Positions 8,239-18,083 of a DNA stretch of 64,000 nucleotides are shown one piece after another. Made by a program: the position numbers and the translations under genes. The notes beneath the pieces were generated by a model. The model was not told the DNA's origin, searched no databases, and was given only the letters and a program-made list of their open reading frames with translations. Numbering within the stretch: position 1 is the first letter of the stretch; every line of letters starts with the position of its first letter. Source of the DNA: Undibacterium piscinae (GTDB lineage: Bacteria > Pseudomonadota > Gammaproteobacteria > Burkholderiales > Burkholderiaceae_D); the NCBI GenBank assembly GCA_003970805.2, contig CP051152.1:1550001-1614000 (forward strand), written 5' to 3'.

Positions 8239-9006
8239 TTAACAGCCCGCCAGAGAAAACCCGCGACTGTCTGGCGTTCTACGCAATGCAGAAAACACTT
8301 CCGGCTCCCACGGCCGCAGCGCTAGCAACAAGCTAGTGCCATGACGCGTATTGGCCGGTGTCGTGATGCCATCTTCATGCAAGTCGGTAAACTCTTGCAG
8401 CAAACGCTGCAGCCGCTGCTGAAAACGCAGATTGGCAGCCGGGCTCAGCATGGCGTGCTGAAAGCGCAGCAATTCGCCCGGATGTCGAAAATCACTATCG
8501 AGGAAATCGCTTTGCGCGCGCTCACGGAAAAACTGATGGATAGGCCCTCCCGCTAACCACGCGAAATCGCGCGCGATGCGCAGACTGACGCGATTTTCGG
8601 GCATCAGCCTGATCATGCCCAGATGATCGAGGCGCAGCAGATGGGCAATGCCTTGCTCTTTACTGATTTGATAGGTCGCCACAATCTGCTCCAGTGTCCA
8701 GTGATTGAGCACGCAGATCGCCATCAATACCCGACGCGGATCACTCACCAGTTCCGCCTCTTGCGCGGCACTGAGCTGACTTAAGCGCGGCTGAGCTTGC
8801 TGGGCTTGCACCACCAACTCGGCCAACTCCAGCTGCAATAAGTCGCAGATCGCCTCTAGTGTCTGCAGGCTAAAACTCTGTTGCGAGAACTGCCGTTTAA
8901 CGCTGGCCTCGCTCAGTTTCAAATGCGCCGCCACCTGCGCATAAGTGAGGCCACGCGCCTTGAGCAATTGCTTCAGCGTGCTAATTAATTGATGGGTTTG
9001 CGACAT
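8239..9006 (-). CDS. XRE-type helix-turn-helix transcriptional regulator
   Basis: A 255-residue protein. Residues 7-65 form a Cro/CI-type helix-turn-helix (LKARGLTYAQVAAHLKLSEASVKRQFSQ...LEAICDLLQLELAEL). The middle part (about 85-150) resembles a second winged-helix-like segment (VLNHWTLEQIVATYQISKEQGIAHLLRLDHLGMIRLMPENRVSL). The C-terminal third has no recognisable domain. It is a DNA-binding regulator of unknown target. The gene is divergent from the small frame at 9201 and the YiiX remnant at 9326, which are candidate targets by position only. Confidence 0.75.
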   Translation of the reverse strand: MSQTHQLISTLKQLLKARGLTYAQVAAHLKLSEASVKRQFSQQSFSLQTLEAICDLLQLELAELVVQAQQAQPRLSQLSAAQEAELVSDPRRVLMAICVLNHWTLEQIVATYQISKEQGIAHLLRLDHLGMIRLMPENRVSLRIARDFAWLAGGPIHQFFRERAQSDFLDSDFRHPGELLRFQHAMLSPAANLRFQQRLQRLLQEFTDLHEDGITTPANTRHGTSLLLALRPWEPEVFSALRRTPDSRGFSLAGC

Positions 9007-9200
9007 AGGGTTGAGGCCTCAATCTTGAATCTACATAAAACAGCGGTGCCACCCTAAAGCCATGAACAAAAGGATGGCATTCGCCAAGCGCGTATCGATT
9101 ATCGCTACTTAAAAGCACATATTATGGATTATTTTACAAAATAGTTCGGAAATTTCCTTTGAGTCGCTACAGTTGCCACTTATTCAAAGGGGGGACAAAG

Positions 9201-9290
9201 ATGCTCATCACTATTTTGCTGGTTTTCTGTTTTTGTTTTGTCCTGGCGGCGCGGATCCCGGCGTGGGGACTACCCGCAATCTCAACATAG
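9201..9290 (+). CDS. Small hydrophobic ORF (29 aa), candidate small membrane or leader peptide
   Basis: A 29-codon frame starts at an ATG six bases after a strong purine-rich ribosome site (AAAGGGGGGACAAAG). The peptide begins MLITILLVFCFCFVLAARIP, a single hydrophobic segment with a short tail ending PAIST. It ends 35 bases before the YiiX-like remnant, on the same strand and between that gene and the divergent regulator. Expression is not shown; only the quality of the ribosome site and the membrane-like composition support it. Confidence 0.35.
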   Translation: MLITILLVFCFCFVLAARIPAWGLPAIST

Positions 9291-9325
9291 AAAAAATTTT
9301 CTTTTCATAAAACAGGAGATACATC

Positions 9326-9812
9326 ATGCTTACTATTAACCGCACTATCAAACGCACTATCAACCGAACCATCACCCGGACTAGTGACGCAGCTCACAGT
9401 GGGCTTACTAGATTTAGCCAGCGGCGCAATGCGAAAACACCTTATGGCGGTGGCCTGATCAAAGCCTGCAGTGCCGCCACTGCGCTTTGTATAACGATCG
9501 CAAGCGTCGCACAAGAGCTGCCGGTTCAAACTCCGCCTACCAGTATCAGTCGTGCCCAATTAGCCAGCCAATTAGAAGTGGGAGATGTGGTCTTCATACG
9601 GGTTAGTGCGCTGCCGTTTAAAAAAGTCGCCAGTGCCACACTGAGCTGGACCAATCACGTCGGCGTGGTGATTGCGCCCCAGACCGCAGAGCATGATGCC
9701 CAAATGCGAAAGCACGTTTCCCTTATCTAAAACCACGTCATTCTCGCACTTCGTGGCGCTCCGAGGGTGGCAGGGTTGAGGTCAGCCGGCTCAAGACTGC
9801 GAGACACCGGTT
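9326..9812 (+). pseudogene. YiiX/YebB-like papain-fold protein, frameshifted and cut short
   Basis: Behind an AGGAG ribosome site the frame begins with an odd Arg-Thr-rich repeat (TIKRTINRTITRT, from a repeated ACTATCAAC-like sequence). It then has a hydrophobic segment and the hallmark LEVGDVVFIRVS ... SWTNHVGVVI, which matches the first half of YiiX-like NlpC/P60-superfamily amidase domains. The frame ends at 9730. Family-like sequence continues in shifted frames (ESTFPLSKTTSFSHF near 9711-9755, then RSEGGRVEVSRLK near 9770-9800). The rest is missing, and the end of a pta gene begins at about 9817. At least two small frame changes plus a terminal deletion are needed to explain this. Confidence 0.65.
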
Positions 9813-9816
9813 TTAA

Positions 9817-9900
9817 TCTGCATTCTTGGCCTCTTGTGCCGTGGCAGCCTTAGTCGCCGAGGCATGGCGTGAGAACGCCGGCAAGGCGGTGCCAGCATGA
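9817..9900 (+). pseudogene. pta: Phosphate acetyltransferase C-terminal remnant
   Basis: The 27 codons before the ackA start read as the C-terminus of a phosphate acetyl/butyryltransferase (FLASCAVAALVAEAW). The remnant's stop overlaps the ackA start in an ATGA, as expected for a pta-ackA operon. The frame is closed by a TAA at 9814-9816, so the catalytic body of the gene has been lost. This leaves ackA without its usual partner here. Confidence 0.55.
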
Positions 9901-11080
9901 GTAACGCTATTCTGGTTGTTAATGCCGGCTCGTCTAGCATCAAATTCTCCTTATTTCTGGAAAAGGGCGAGACGCTAGATTTATTCCTTGGCGGGCAAAT
10001 CGAGGGGCTTTACACCTCGCCAAAATTCAAGTCTAAGGATGCCACCGGCACTCCGGTTGCTGAAAAGCAGTGGGGGCAGGGCGTATCCTTAGGTCACGAC
10101 GGCGGTATTGCCTACCTGGCGCAATTTCTGCGTGAACATCTAGGCGAACACCAATTGGTCGCGGTTGGTCATCGGGTGGTGCATGGTGGCGTAGCCTACG
10201 TTGAGCCAGTGCGCTTAAGCCCCGGGATCATTAAAGATCTGGAGCAGTTGATACCCTTGGCGCCATTGCATCAACCGCACAACCTGACACCGGTACGTAA
10301 TCTGTTCGACGAACATCCGGAACTGCTGCAGGTAGCCTGTTTTGACACGGCCTTTCATCATGCTCAGCCCGCAGTTGCGCAGGCCTTTGCGTTGCCCGCG
10401 GAGATCACTGATCGCGGCGTTCGGCGCTACGGTTTTCATGGTCTGTCTTACGAATATATCGCTACTGTTTTGCCGGAGTATGATGCGCGCGCAGCCCAGG
10501 GACGTACCATCGTATTACATCTGGGGAATGGCGCCAGCATGTGCGCGATACATGCTGGCAATAGCGTGGCCAGTACCATGGGTTTACCGCCATTGATGGC
10601 CTGCCTATGGGAACCCGTTGCGGCAATTTGGACCCGGGTGTCGTGCTGTATCTGATGGATGAGCTAAAGATGGATGCCCGCGCGATTGAAAAACTCTTGT
10701 ATCAACAGTCGGGCTTGCTAGGTGTCTCCGGTGTGTCGAGTGATATGCGTACCTTACTTGACTCCGATGAGCCGAAAGCGAAGTTCGCTGTTGAGCTATT
10801 CATTTACCGCATCGGGCGTGAACTCGGTTCGCTCGCCGCGGCCATGGGCGGGCTCGATGCGCTGGTGTTCACCGCCGGCATAGGTGAGCGTGCAGTGTTT
10901 ATCCGTGAACGGGTCTGTCAAGCGGCTGCCTGGCTAGGGCTAGAGTTCGATGCTGCCGCCAACAACACCGCGGGACCTTGTATCAGCACGACAAATAGTA
11001 AAGTGTCGGCATGGGTCATCCCCACCAACGAAGAACTGATGATTGCCCGCCACACGCAAAGCATCCTTAATAACATTTGA
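9897..11080 (+). CDS. ackA: Acetate kinase (one-base frameshift)
   Basis: Acetate kinase (about 394 codons) interconverts acetate plus ATP with acetyl phosphate. The N-terminal phosphate-binding motif VNAGSSSIKFSLF, the HRVVHGG motif, the GVRRYGFHGLSYEYI signature and HLGNGASMCAI are intact. Around 10582-10590 the frame slips: TMGLPPLMACLW replaces the expected TMGFTAIDGLPMGTRCG. Adding one T to the TTT of GGTTTACC restores a continuous protein with the next frame (starting MGTRCGNLDPGV at 10607), so a homopolymer miscall is likely. The ATG overlaps the stop of the pta remnant, and fabI follows 25 bases later, matching the pta-ackA-fabI order known from other Burkholderiales. Confidence 0.85.
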
Positions 11081-11105
11081 AGCATTTGACCAGAAGAACT
11101 ACAAC

Positions 11106-11896
11106 ATGAAGATTGATACAAATTTCCCGTCCCCAAATCCCTTGCTTCAAGGAAAAAAAGCACTGGTGGTCGGCATTGCCAACGAACACTCGATTGCCTA
11201 CGGTTGCGCCAAGGCGTTTCGCGAGCTCGGGGCAGATCTGGCCATCACCTATATAAACGAGAAGTCAAAACCGTTTGTCGCACCACTGGCGGAAGATCTG
11301 GGGGCGACGATTTTCATGCCGCTGGACGTAAGCCAGCCGGGTCAACTCGAAGCGCTGTTTGAAGAGATAGAAAATAAATGGGGGCGACTCGATATCCTGG
11401 TGCACTCGATCGCCTTCGCCCCTAAAGAAGACCTGCAAGGCGGCTTGCTCAATTGTTCTGCCGAAGGCTTCGCCAAGGCGATGGATATTTCCTGCCACTC
11501 TTTCATTCGCATGGCAAAACTGGCGGCTCCCCTGATGACCGAGGGCGGCAGTATGTTTGCCATGAGTTACCACGGGGCGAACGAGGTGGCGCCGAACTAT
11601 AACGTGATGGGTCCGGTAAAAGCGGCATTGGAAGCATCCTGCCGTTACCTCGCCTACGAACTTGGGCGACAAGGTATCCGGGTTCATCCTATCTCACCGG
11701 GTCCGCTGAAAACCCGCGCTGCATCGGGCTTGAAAGACTTTGACTTGCTGCTAAACGAGGCGGTACAGCGCGCGCGCCACTCGGCGAACTGGTAGATATC
11801 ATGGACGTTGGCTTCACCTGCGCCTTCCTCGCCACGCCTTACGCCCGTCGTCTGACCGGTAGCACGGTCTATGTCGATGGTGTAAATCGACGTTAG
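11106..11896 (+). CDS. fabI: Enoyl-ACP reductase FabI (frameshift near the C-terminus)
   Basis: NADH-dependent enoyl-ACP reductase of the short-chain dehydrogenase fold, the last step of fatty-acid elongation; this operon type has also been linked to acyl-CoA metabolism. The start MKIDTNF at 11106 leads into the FabI cofactor motif (ALVVGIANEHSIAYGCAK). The active-site region SYHGANEVAPNYNVMGPVKAALE holds the tyrosine and lysine spaced by six residues. The frame breaks at about 11770-11782 in GCGCGCGCGCC. Removing two bases joins it to APLGELVDIMDVGFTCAFL...STVYVDGVNRR, ending at 11896. The last motif lacks one Gly relative to the usual YVDGGVN. Confidence 0.85.
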
Positions 11897-12023
11897 CAAA
11901 CTGTTTGCCGACAACATCATCAACTACACTTGATTCAATGGCAAGGGAACTGCGCCGAAGCCATGGCCAGTACCGGCACCGCCAGATAGAAATTCATCAG
12001 CAATAGCAAACAAATTGAATCAT

Positions 12024-12047
12024 AAAAAAAAACGGGAATACCCGCGT
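12024..12047 (-). terminator. Short hairpin plus T8, likely end of the gcv operon
   Basis: Read on the minus strand, CGGGTATTCCCG is followed by a run of T. The stem is short (4-5 bp), but its position just beyond the gcvP remains fits a terminator of the gcvT-gcvH-gcvP transcript. Confidence 0.45.
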
Positions 12048-12086
12048 CGTTTATCCAGTGAACAGATTACTCGTTCAAGAAGTGGC

Positions 12087-12135
12087 TGACACCTGACGGC
12101 TGTCGCCACCGAAACTACCGGGAGCCGTGCATGGA
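12087..12135. repeat. Scrambled partial copy of an internal gcvP segment
   Basis: On the minus strand this reads GCTCCCGGTAGTTTCGGTGG and then, after an insertion, GTCAGCCACTT. That is the [12 protein letters not shown] part of gcvP, which also occurs near 12530-12560. It directly follows the gcvP stretch encoding DFGFHA. It holds the bases (GCTCCCGG) that the main copy has lost, so the two places together look like a rearranged or misassembled gene end. Confidence 0.5.
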
Positions 12136-14530
12136 AACCGAAATCCACGACGTCTTCCGATGCCAGTGGCGTCAGTCAATGGACGCAGATCCAAAATGCA
12201 CTCATGCGCGACCAGGCCATCATGCCTGAGTACGCACAGGGTAGTGAGGGGCAAGACGCTTGGCGATATAGTTAGCCGCCAAAATTGCCGTCTCTGTCGC
12301 CGCTTTCAAACCTTCTGAACCCATCATGGCGATATACATCCATGAGATCAAAATGCTGGCCGAACGAAAGGCGCTGCGCTGACCGAAGAGATACCATCAA
12401 CACCACGCTCATAGCCGGTCGATTTTTGATTCGGCAAGAACTTGGCCAGATGTGCGCCAACCGCTACCGGACCAACACCAGGACCGCCACCACCGTGAGG
12501 GATGCAGAACGTCTTGTGTAAGTTCAAGTGGCTGACGTCGCCACCGAAACTACCGAAGGATAAGTGACCATGCATGCTGCCAGATTCGCGCTATGCTTTT
12601 CAGCTTTGGCAATCAGGTCAACCAGATCTACGTTACCGTTCGCATCACAAGCGACCACCACGACGTCCATCCCGACCATGCTGGCCGATGCCGGATTAGT
12701 ACCGTGCGCAGATGACGGTATCAGGCAGATATTGCGATGCGCTTCGCCACGCGATGCATGGTAAGCCTGGATCACCAGCAGACCTGCGTATTCGCCTTGT
12801 GAACCGGCATTTGGTTGCAGGGAAACGGCAGCGTAACCGGTCGCGGCACACAACATCGCTTCCAGCTGAGCTATCATTTCGCGATAGCCGACGGTCTGGT
12901 CATTCGGTGCGAACGGATGGATATTCGAGAACTCAGGCCAGGTCACGGGAATCATCTCGCTGGTGGCGTTGAGTTTCATGGTGCATGAACCCAGCGGTAT
13001 CATGGTGCGATCGAGCGCCAGATCCTTGTCTGCCAGACTACGCAGGTAGCGCAGCATTTCGTGTTCTGCGTGATAGCGATTGAAAGTCGGGTGCGTCAGG
13101 TAAGTACTGGTGCGCACTACGTCTTTTGGCAGGGCCGTGCTGGTTGTAGCTTCCACTGCCGCATTGATCGCATTGAAATCCGGGCTGGCTTTACCTGCGG
13201 CGAAAATCGTCCACAGTGTGGCGATATCTTCACGGCCTATGGTTTCATCGAGAGACACGCCAACCTGGCTTGCGCTGATCTGACGCAGATTGATGCCGGC
13301 GGCAACCGCGGCAGCATGTACCGCTGCGGCATCAGCCACATTCACTGTCAAGGTATCAAAATACGTCGCATTAGCGATCTGGCAGCCAAGCTGGTTCAGA
13401 CCGGTTGCCAGAATTGCCGTGTAACGGTGAACGCGCTGGGCGATCTGACGCAAACCTGCAGGGCCATGATACACCGCATACATGGAAGCCATAACGGCCA
13501 GCAAAACTTGGGCGGTACAGATATTCGATGTCGCTTTTTTCGCGGCGGATATGCTGCTCGCGTGTTTGCAAGGCCAGACGGTAAGCCGAATTGCCTTGGG
13601 CATCAATAGTGATACCGACCAGACGGCCTGGCATATTGCGTTTGAAAGCATCGCGGGTAGACATGTAACCGGCGTGCGGACCGCCGAAGCCCAGTGGTAC
13701 GCCAAAACGCTGGCTGTTACCGACGACGACGTCTGCGCCCCACTCGCCCGGTGGCGTGATCAAAGTCAGCGCCAGCAAATCAGCGGCGGCTATCACCATC
13801 GCGCCTTTAGCGTGCATCGCGGCTGCATATTCGCGGTAGTCACGGATGTCACCATTCACGCCCGGATATTGCAACAGCGCGCCGAAACATTCATTCTCCA
13901 GCGCATCCTTACCGTTGCAGGTACGTACCTCGATACCCAGCGGCGTGGCGCGGGTTTCGATCACTTCACGGGTTTTGCGGCAAGACATCAGCGGCAACAT
14001 AAAACACTTTGGAATTGGACTTGCCGACACGCATAATCAGCGTCATCGCCTCTGCCGCAGCAGTACCTTCATCGAGCATGGATGCGTTCGCGATGTCCAT
14101 GCCGGTCATGTCGGTAATCATTTGCTGGAAGTTCAAAATCGCTTCCAGACGGCCTTGGGAAATCTCTGGCTGGTAAGGCGTATATGCCGTGTACCAGGCC
14201 GGATTTTCAAAAATATTGCGCAGGATTACACCTGGCGTCAAGGCATTCGAATATCCCTGACCTATCAGTGATTTCAGCACGCGGTTTTTTACCGGCCAGT
14301 GCCTTTAATTCTGTCAGGGCGGCTTGTTCCGATTTGGCTTCGGTAAACTGGCCTAATGGCAGTACGTCGTGGCGGCGGATATTTGCCGGAACAATCGCGT
14401 CTATCAATGCGCTACGGCTTGCATACCCCAGCGTAGCCAGCATCGCTGCTTGCTCTGATTCTGAAGGGCCGATATGACGGGCGATAAAAGCATCTTGTGC
14501 TTCAAGTTGGGACAGGCTAGGCTGGGTCAT
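12118..14530 (-). pseudogene. gcvP: Glycine dehydrogenase (P protein), multiply disrupted
   Basis: The pyridoxal-phosphate P protein decarboxylates glycine in the glycine cleavage system; normal length is about 950 residues. The start [21 protein letters not shown] is at 14530. Family sequence then runs through four frames on the minus strand. The breaks are at T6 near 14285-14290, T4 near 13973-13976 and T6 near 13535-13540; dropping one base at each restores the protein. A further lesion near 12560 joins ACMVTYPS directly to [21 protein letters not shown], losing about 40 residues. The C-terminal 150 residues are broken again ([15 protein letters not shown], then [15 protein letters not shown] in another frame) and the gene ends in a scrambled copy of its own interior. 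The first three could be sequencing errors; the last part is a real rearrangement or a misassembly. Confidence 0.8.
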
Positions 14531-14629
14531 GATATAGGGAGAATAGGAAGCGAATAGAGATAATTCTGGCAAAGCTGAAGCTAAAACAGCGCAAGCCGTA
14601 TGGCCTGCGCTGTAGTCAAAAAACCGAAA

Positions 14630-15007
14630 TTAACCGATGTTTTTAGCGTAGTCTTCAGCGCTCATCAAAGCGTCAACATCAGCCATGTTAGCTGGCTTCA
14701 GCTTGAACAACCATGCGCTGAACGCATCGGCGTTGATTGATTCCGGAGCATCGACAACGGCATCGTTCACCGCAACCACTTCGCCTGTCACTGGTGCGTA
14801 AATATCACCGGCCGCCTTAACGGACTCGATCACGGCACAATCTTTGCCAGCTGCCAGAGCCTGGCCAACTTTTGGCAAGTCAACAAACACGATATCGCCC
14901 AATGCGTCTTGTGCGAAGGCAGTAATACCAACAGCGATAGTGCCGTCAGCTTCTACGCGTACCCATTCGTGGGAGGATGTGTATTTCAGTTCTGCTGGGA
15001 TGCTCAT
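14630..15007 (-). CDS. gcvH: Glycine cleavage system H protein
   Basis: A 125-residue lipoyl carrier protein that shuttles the aminomethyl group between the P, T and L proteins. The start [19 protein letters not shown] at 15007 is preferred to an in-frame ATG 12 bases upstream, because it matches the family N-terminus. The lipoylated lysine is in the motif [11 protein letters not shown] near residue 61. The C-terminal [17 protein letters not shown] is also conserved. This is the only intact gene of the gcv operon in this sequence, lying between the damaged gcvT and gcvP genes. Confidence 0.95.
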   Translation of the reverse strand: MSIPAELKYTSSHEWVRVEADGTIAVGITAFAQDALGDIVFVDLPKVGQALAAGKDCAVIESVKAAGDIYAPVTGEVVAVNDAVVDAPESINADAFSAWLFKLKPANMADVDALMSAEDYAKNIG

Positions 15008-15088
15008 GGTGGACTCCAAAATTAAAAGATTAAAATGAATTAGGTGGTAATTTTCAAATACAGATGATGTTCAGATACAGATTCAGAT

Positions 15089-16152
15089 TCAGGCAGCTAA
15101 GATTTTACCGTTACGTACAAACGGCAACTTCACTACGGTGGCAGCTAACTGTTTGTCACGAATTACGACCTGAACGGTATCGCCTATCGCTACACCCATA
15201 GGCAAGCGTGCCAGGGCGATCGCTTGCTGCATCGTCGGGCTGAAGGTGCCGCTGGTGATTTCACCTTCGCCTTGAGCGCAAATGACTTTTTTTGGTGTGC
15301 GCGCAAGATGCCGCCTTTTTCACGCAAGATCAAACCCATAAATTGTGCGCTCTGACCTTGCGCCTGCAATGCGGCTTTACCGATAAAGTCACGCTCGCTG
15401 ACCAGATCGATGGTCCATGCCAGGCCGGCGTTGAGCGGGTTGACGCTTTCATCCATGTCCTGGCCGTACAAATTCATACCTGCTTCGAGGCGCAGGGTAT
15501 CGCGTGCACCCAAACCGGCTGGTTTAACGCCGACGGCGACCAAGGCATCCCACAAGGCATGCACTTTATCGGCAGCAACCGCGATCTCGAAACCGTCTTC
15601 ACCGGTGTAACCGGTACGTGCCACCATGACTTCGCCGAAAGCGGTCTGGTCAACGATCACTGCGTTAAACGGCTTGATTTCTGCGCTGGCCGCTTTCGTT
15701 TCCGGCAAAACTTCCCATGCTTTGGCGCGGGCGTTCGGGCCTTGTACCGCAATCAGGGCAAACGCATTGTCGCCGTCACGGCGCTGGGTCACTGTCAGAC
15801 CGGCATTGGTAGCCGCATTGTGGGCGTTGATCCATGCCACGTCTTTTTCTGCAGTACCTGCGTTGACCACCAGACGGAACCAGTTTTCATTGAAAAAATA
15901 GATAATCAGATCGTCGATTACGGTGCCTTCAGGTTTGAGCATGCAGGAATACAATGCTTTGCCTGAGACTTGCAATTTGTCGACGTTATTGGCAACCAGG
16001 CCGCGCAAAAAGCCGCGGACATTTTCGCCGCGCAAATCGACTACACACATGTGGGAGACATCAAACATGCCGCAATCGCTGCGCACTGCATGATGTTCTT
16101 CGATTTGTGAACCGTAATTGACAGGCATATCCCATCCGCCAAAATCAACCAT
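15089..16152 (-). CDS. gcvT: Aminomethyltransferase T protein (frameshifted, short N-terminus)
   Basis: The tetrahydrofolate-dependent T protein releases ammonia and forms methylene-THF. The sequence from [20 protein letters not shown] onward matches GcvT, including [21 protein letters not shown] and the [18 protein letters not shown] core. Two defects are visible. The usual 15-20 residues before MVDFGGW are absent, with a stop close upstream. Near 15287-15293 a run of seven T (A7 on the coding strand) shifts the frame after GGILRAHQK. Removing two A restores [20 protein letters not shown] and runs to a stop at 15089. The glycine riboswitch lies upstream and gcvH downstream. Confidence 0.8.
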
Positions 16153-16261
16153 CTTGGCGGAGCCTCATTACCAGATTAAAAGGGACGAAAAAATACACGC
16201 AAGCGAACTCCAACTAAGCGAACTAAGCAAAGCTGAGTTTCCATTCCTGCATGCGATAAAT

Positions 16262-16372
16262 CGCAGACCCCTCTGTCCTGATACCTGAGAGATTACGGAG
16301 CTAAACACGCTCCGTGCGCACCTTCGGTGGATAGTTCGACACATTGTTGGTCGCTACCGCTCTCCAGAGTTT
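16262..16372 (-). promoter_or_regulatory. gcvT riboswitch: Glycine riboswitch (single visible aptamer)
   Basis: On the minus strand, upstream of gcvT, the conserved elements appear in order: CTCTGGAGAGCGG, a variable stem, CACCGAAGGTGCGCA, a closed stem (CGGAGC...GCTCCG), and CTCTCAGGTATCAGGACAGAG. These are the core glycine-aptamer motifs; the riboswitch normally turns gcv genes on when glycine is high. Only one aptamer copy is evident. The usual second aptamer was not found in the roughly 110 bases before gcvT. Confidence 0.9.
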
Positions 16373-16377
16373 GGGGC

Positions 16378-17886
16378 ATGAATAACGTTGGCGTTGCGCT
16401 CTCCCGATTAAGTAGCGCTAGCCGAAGCATTGGGGCAATCAATCAGCTTTTCCCTCAGCCTTTATGGCAATGGTTTGAACAAATTTGTGCCATCCCCCAC
16501 CCGTCCGGCCATGAACAGGCACTGAGCCTGCATATCCAGTCCTGGGCCAAACAGCGCGGCCTGGCGGTAATCGAAGATCATGTCGGCAATCTCATCATCC
16601 GTAAGCCTGCCAGCGCTGGCATGGAAGACCGGAAAATCGTGGTGCTGCAGGCGCATCTGGATATGGTGCCGCAGAAGAATGCCGATAAAGTGCATGATTT
16701 TGTCACCGACGCGATACAACCTTGGATAGACGGTGACTGGGTCAAGGCTACCGGCACCACGCTGGGCGCCGACAACGGCATAGGCATGGCATCCGCCCTG
16801 GCGATCCTGGGTTCCGACGAGATCAAGCACGGCCCGCTGGAAGTTTTGCTGACCATCGATGAAGAAGCCGGCATGACCGGTGCCTTCGGTTTGCAGGCGG
16901 GCATGCTAGAGGCCGACATCCTGATCAATACCGATTCCGAGCAGGAAGGCGAAATCTACATGGGCTGCGCCGGTGGCGTGGATGCGCAAATCAGCTTAGC
17001 GCTGCAATGGCAAGCCGCCAATGCAACCGATCTGACGTTCACGCTGGCGATTGCCGGCTTAAAGGGCGGACATTCGGGCGTAAATATCCATCTGGGGCGC
17101 GGCAATGCGAATAAATTGCTGGCACGCTTCCTGGCCGGACATGCCGCCGAACTTGGGTTGGCATTAAGCGCCATCAACGGCGGTTCGCTGCGTAACGCGA
17201 TTCCGCGCGAAGCGCAATGCAGCTTCACGGTGCCAGCCGGCATGGCCGACTTGCTGCAGCAACGCGTAGCGCAATATCAGGCGATTTTGCAAGCCGAGTT
17301 GGCCACTGCCGAACCTGCGCTGAAACTGACGCTGAGCAGCAGCGCAGCGCCGGCGCAGACCATGCAGGCAACGGCGCAAGCCACCCTGATCAATCTGCTC
17401 AATAGCTGCCCCAACGGCGTGATACGCATGAGCGATGAAATCACTGGCGTGACCGAAAGCTCGCTCAATGTCGGCGTCATCAGCACCCATGAAGATAGCG
17501 TGACTATCCTGTGCCTGATCCGTTCACTGATAGACAGCGGCCGTGCCAATATCGAAAGTACCCTGCAATCGCTGAGCGATCTGGCCGGTGCGCAAGTGGC
17601 GTTTTCCGGCTGTTACCCAGGCTGGAAGCCGGACACCAGCTCGGCGGTCATGGCGATCGTCAATGACACTTACGAAAGCATCTATCACAAGAAGCCAGAG
17701 ATCATGGTGATCCATGCCGGTCTGGAGTGTGGCCTGTTCAAGCAGCATTACCCGAACATGGACATGGTATCGATAGGCCCGACGATACGTTATCCGCACG
17801 GCCCCGATGAGATGGTCAACATCACCACGGTAGGACAATACTGGACCCTGTTGCTGGCGGTACTGGAGCGGATACCGGCGAAATAA
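16378..17886 (+). CDS. pepD: Cytosol nonspecific dipeptidase (PepD / aminoacyl-histidine dipeptidase)
   Basis: An M20-family zinc dipeptidase of about 500 residues that cleaves unblocked dipeptides in the cytoplasm. Landmarks in order: WFEQICAIPHPSGHEQALS near the N-terminus; VLQAHLDMVPQ, with the metal-binding H and D; LGADNGIGMASALAIL; LLTIDEEAGMTGAFGL, with the catalytic glutamate pair; GLKGGHSGVNIHLGRGNANKLL; and the C-terminal HAGLECGLF. The frame is open upstream to 16327, but that stretch is the riboswitch on the other strand, so the ATG at 16378 is taken as the start. The ribosome site is weak. A strong hairpin follows the stop. Confidence 0.9.
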   Translation: MNNVGVALSRLSSASRSIGAINQLFPQPLWQWFEQICAIPHPSGHEQALSLHIQSWAKQRGLAVIEDHVGNLIIRKPASAGMEDRKIVVLQAHLDMVPQKNADKVHDFVTDAIQPWIDGDWVKATGTTLGADNGIGMASALAILGSDEIKHGPLEVLLTIDEEAGMTGAFGLQAGMLEADILINTDSEQEGEIYMGCAGGVDAQISLALQWQAANATDLTFTLAIAGLKGGHSGVNIHLGRGNANKLLARFLAGHAAELGLALSAINGGSLRNAIPREAQCSFTVPAGMADLLQQRVAQYQAILQAELATAEPALKLTLSSSAAPAQTMQATAQATLINLLNSCPNGVIRMSDEITGVTESSLNVGVISTHEDSVTILCLIRSLIDSGRANIESTLQSLSDLAGAQVAFSGCYPGWKPDTSSAVMAIVNDTYESIYHKKPEIMVIHAGLECGLFKQHYPNMDMVSIGPTIRYPHGPDEMVNITTVGQYWTLLLAVLERIPAK

Positions 17887-17897
17887 ATGGCTAGTCC

Positions 17898-17928
17898 CTT
17901 AGCCTGGGCTAACTAAGCCCAGGCTAAG
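17898..17928 (+). terminator. 13-bp perfect hairpin after pepD
   Basis: CTTAGCCTGGGCT pairs exactly with AGCCCAGGCTAAG around a five-base loop, 11 bases after the pepD stop. No T run follows, so it may stabilise the mRNA end or terminate weakly. Confidence 0.5.
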
Positions 17929-18083
17929 CACGATGTACCGACGCTGTACCGAATCTGCGCTTGCTGTCACCTATCAAGGCCAGAAGGCCGGGGTGCCGGT
18001 GATAAGGGACAACACGCCTTCTTATCGAGTACAATCCCGCCCTTCCAGTGCTTGTAAGCATCACCCTACTACCGAGATTACCG

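Noticed and set aside
15292..15966. A 224-codon frame on the plus strand across gcvT
   Set aside because: It is the reverse of the conserved gcvT coding sequence and includes the region whose frame is disrupted only on the minus strand.
16180..16262. Second glycine aptamer between the riboswitch and gcvT
   Set aside because: The conserved elements (GGAGAG, CCGAAGG, CTCTCAGG) do not occur a second time in this interval.
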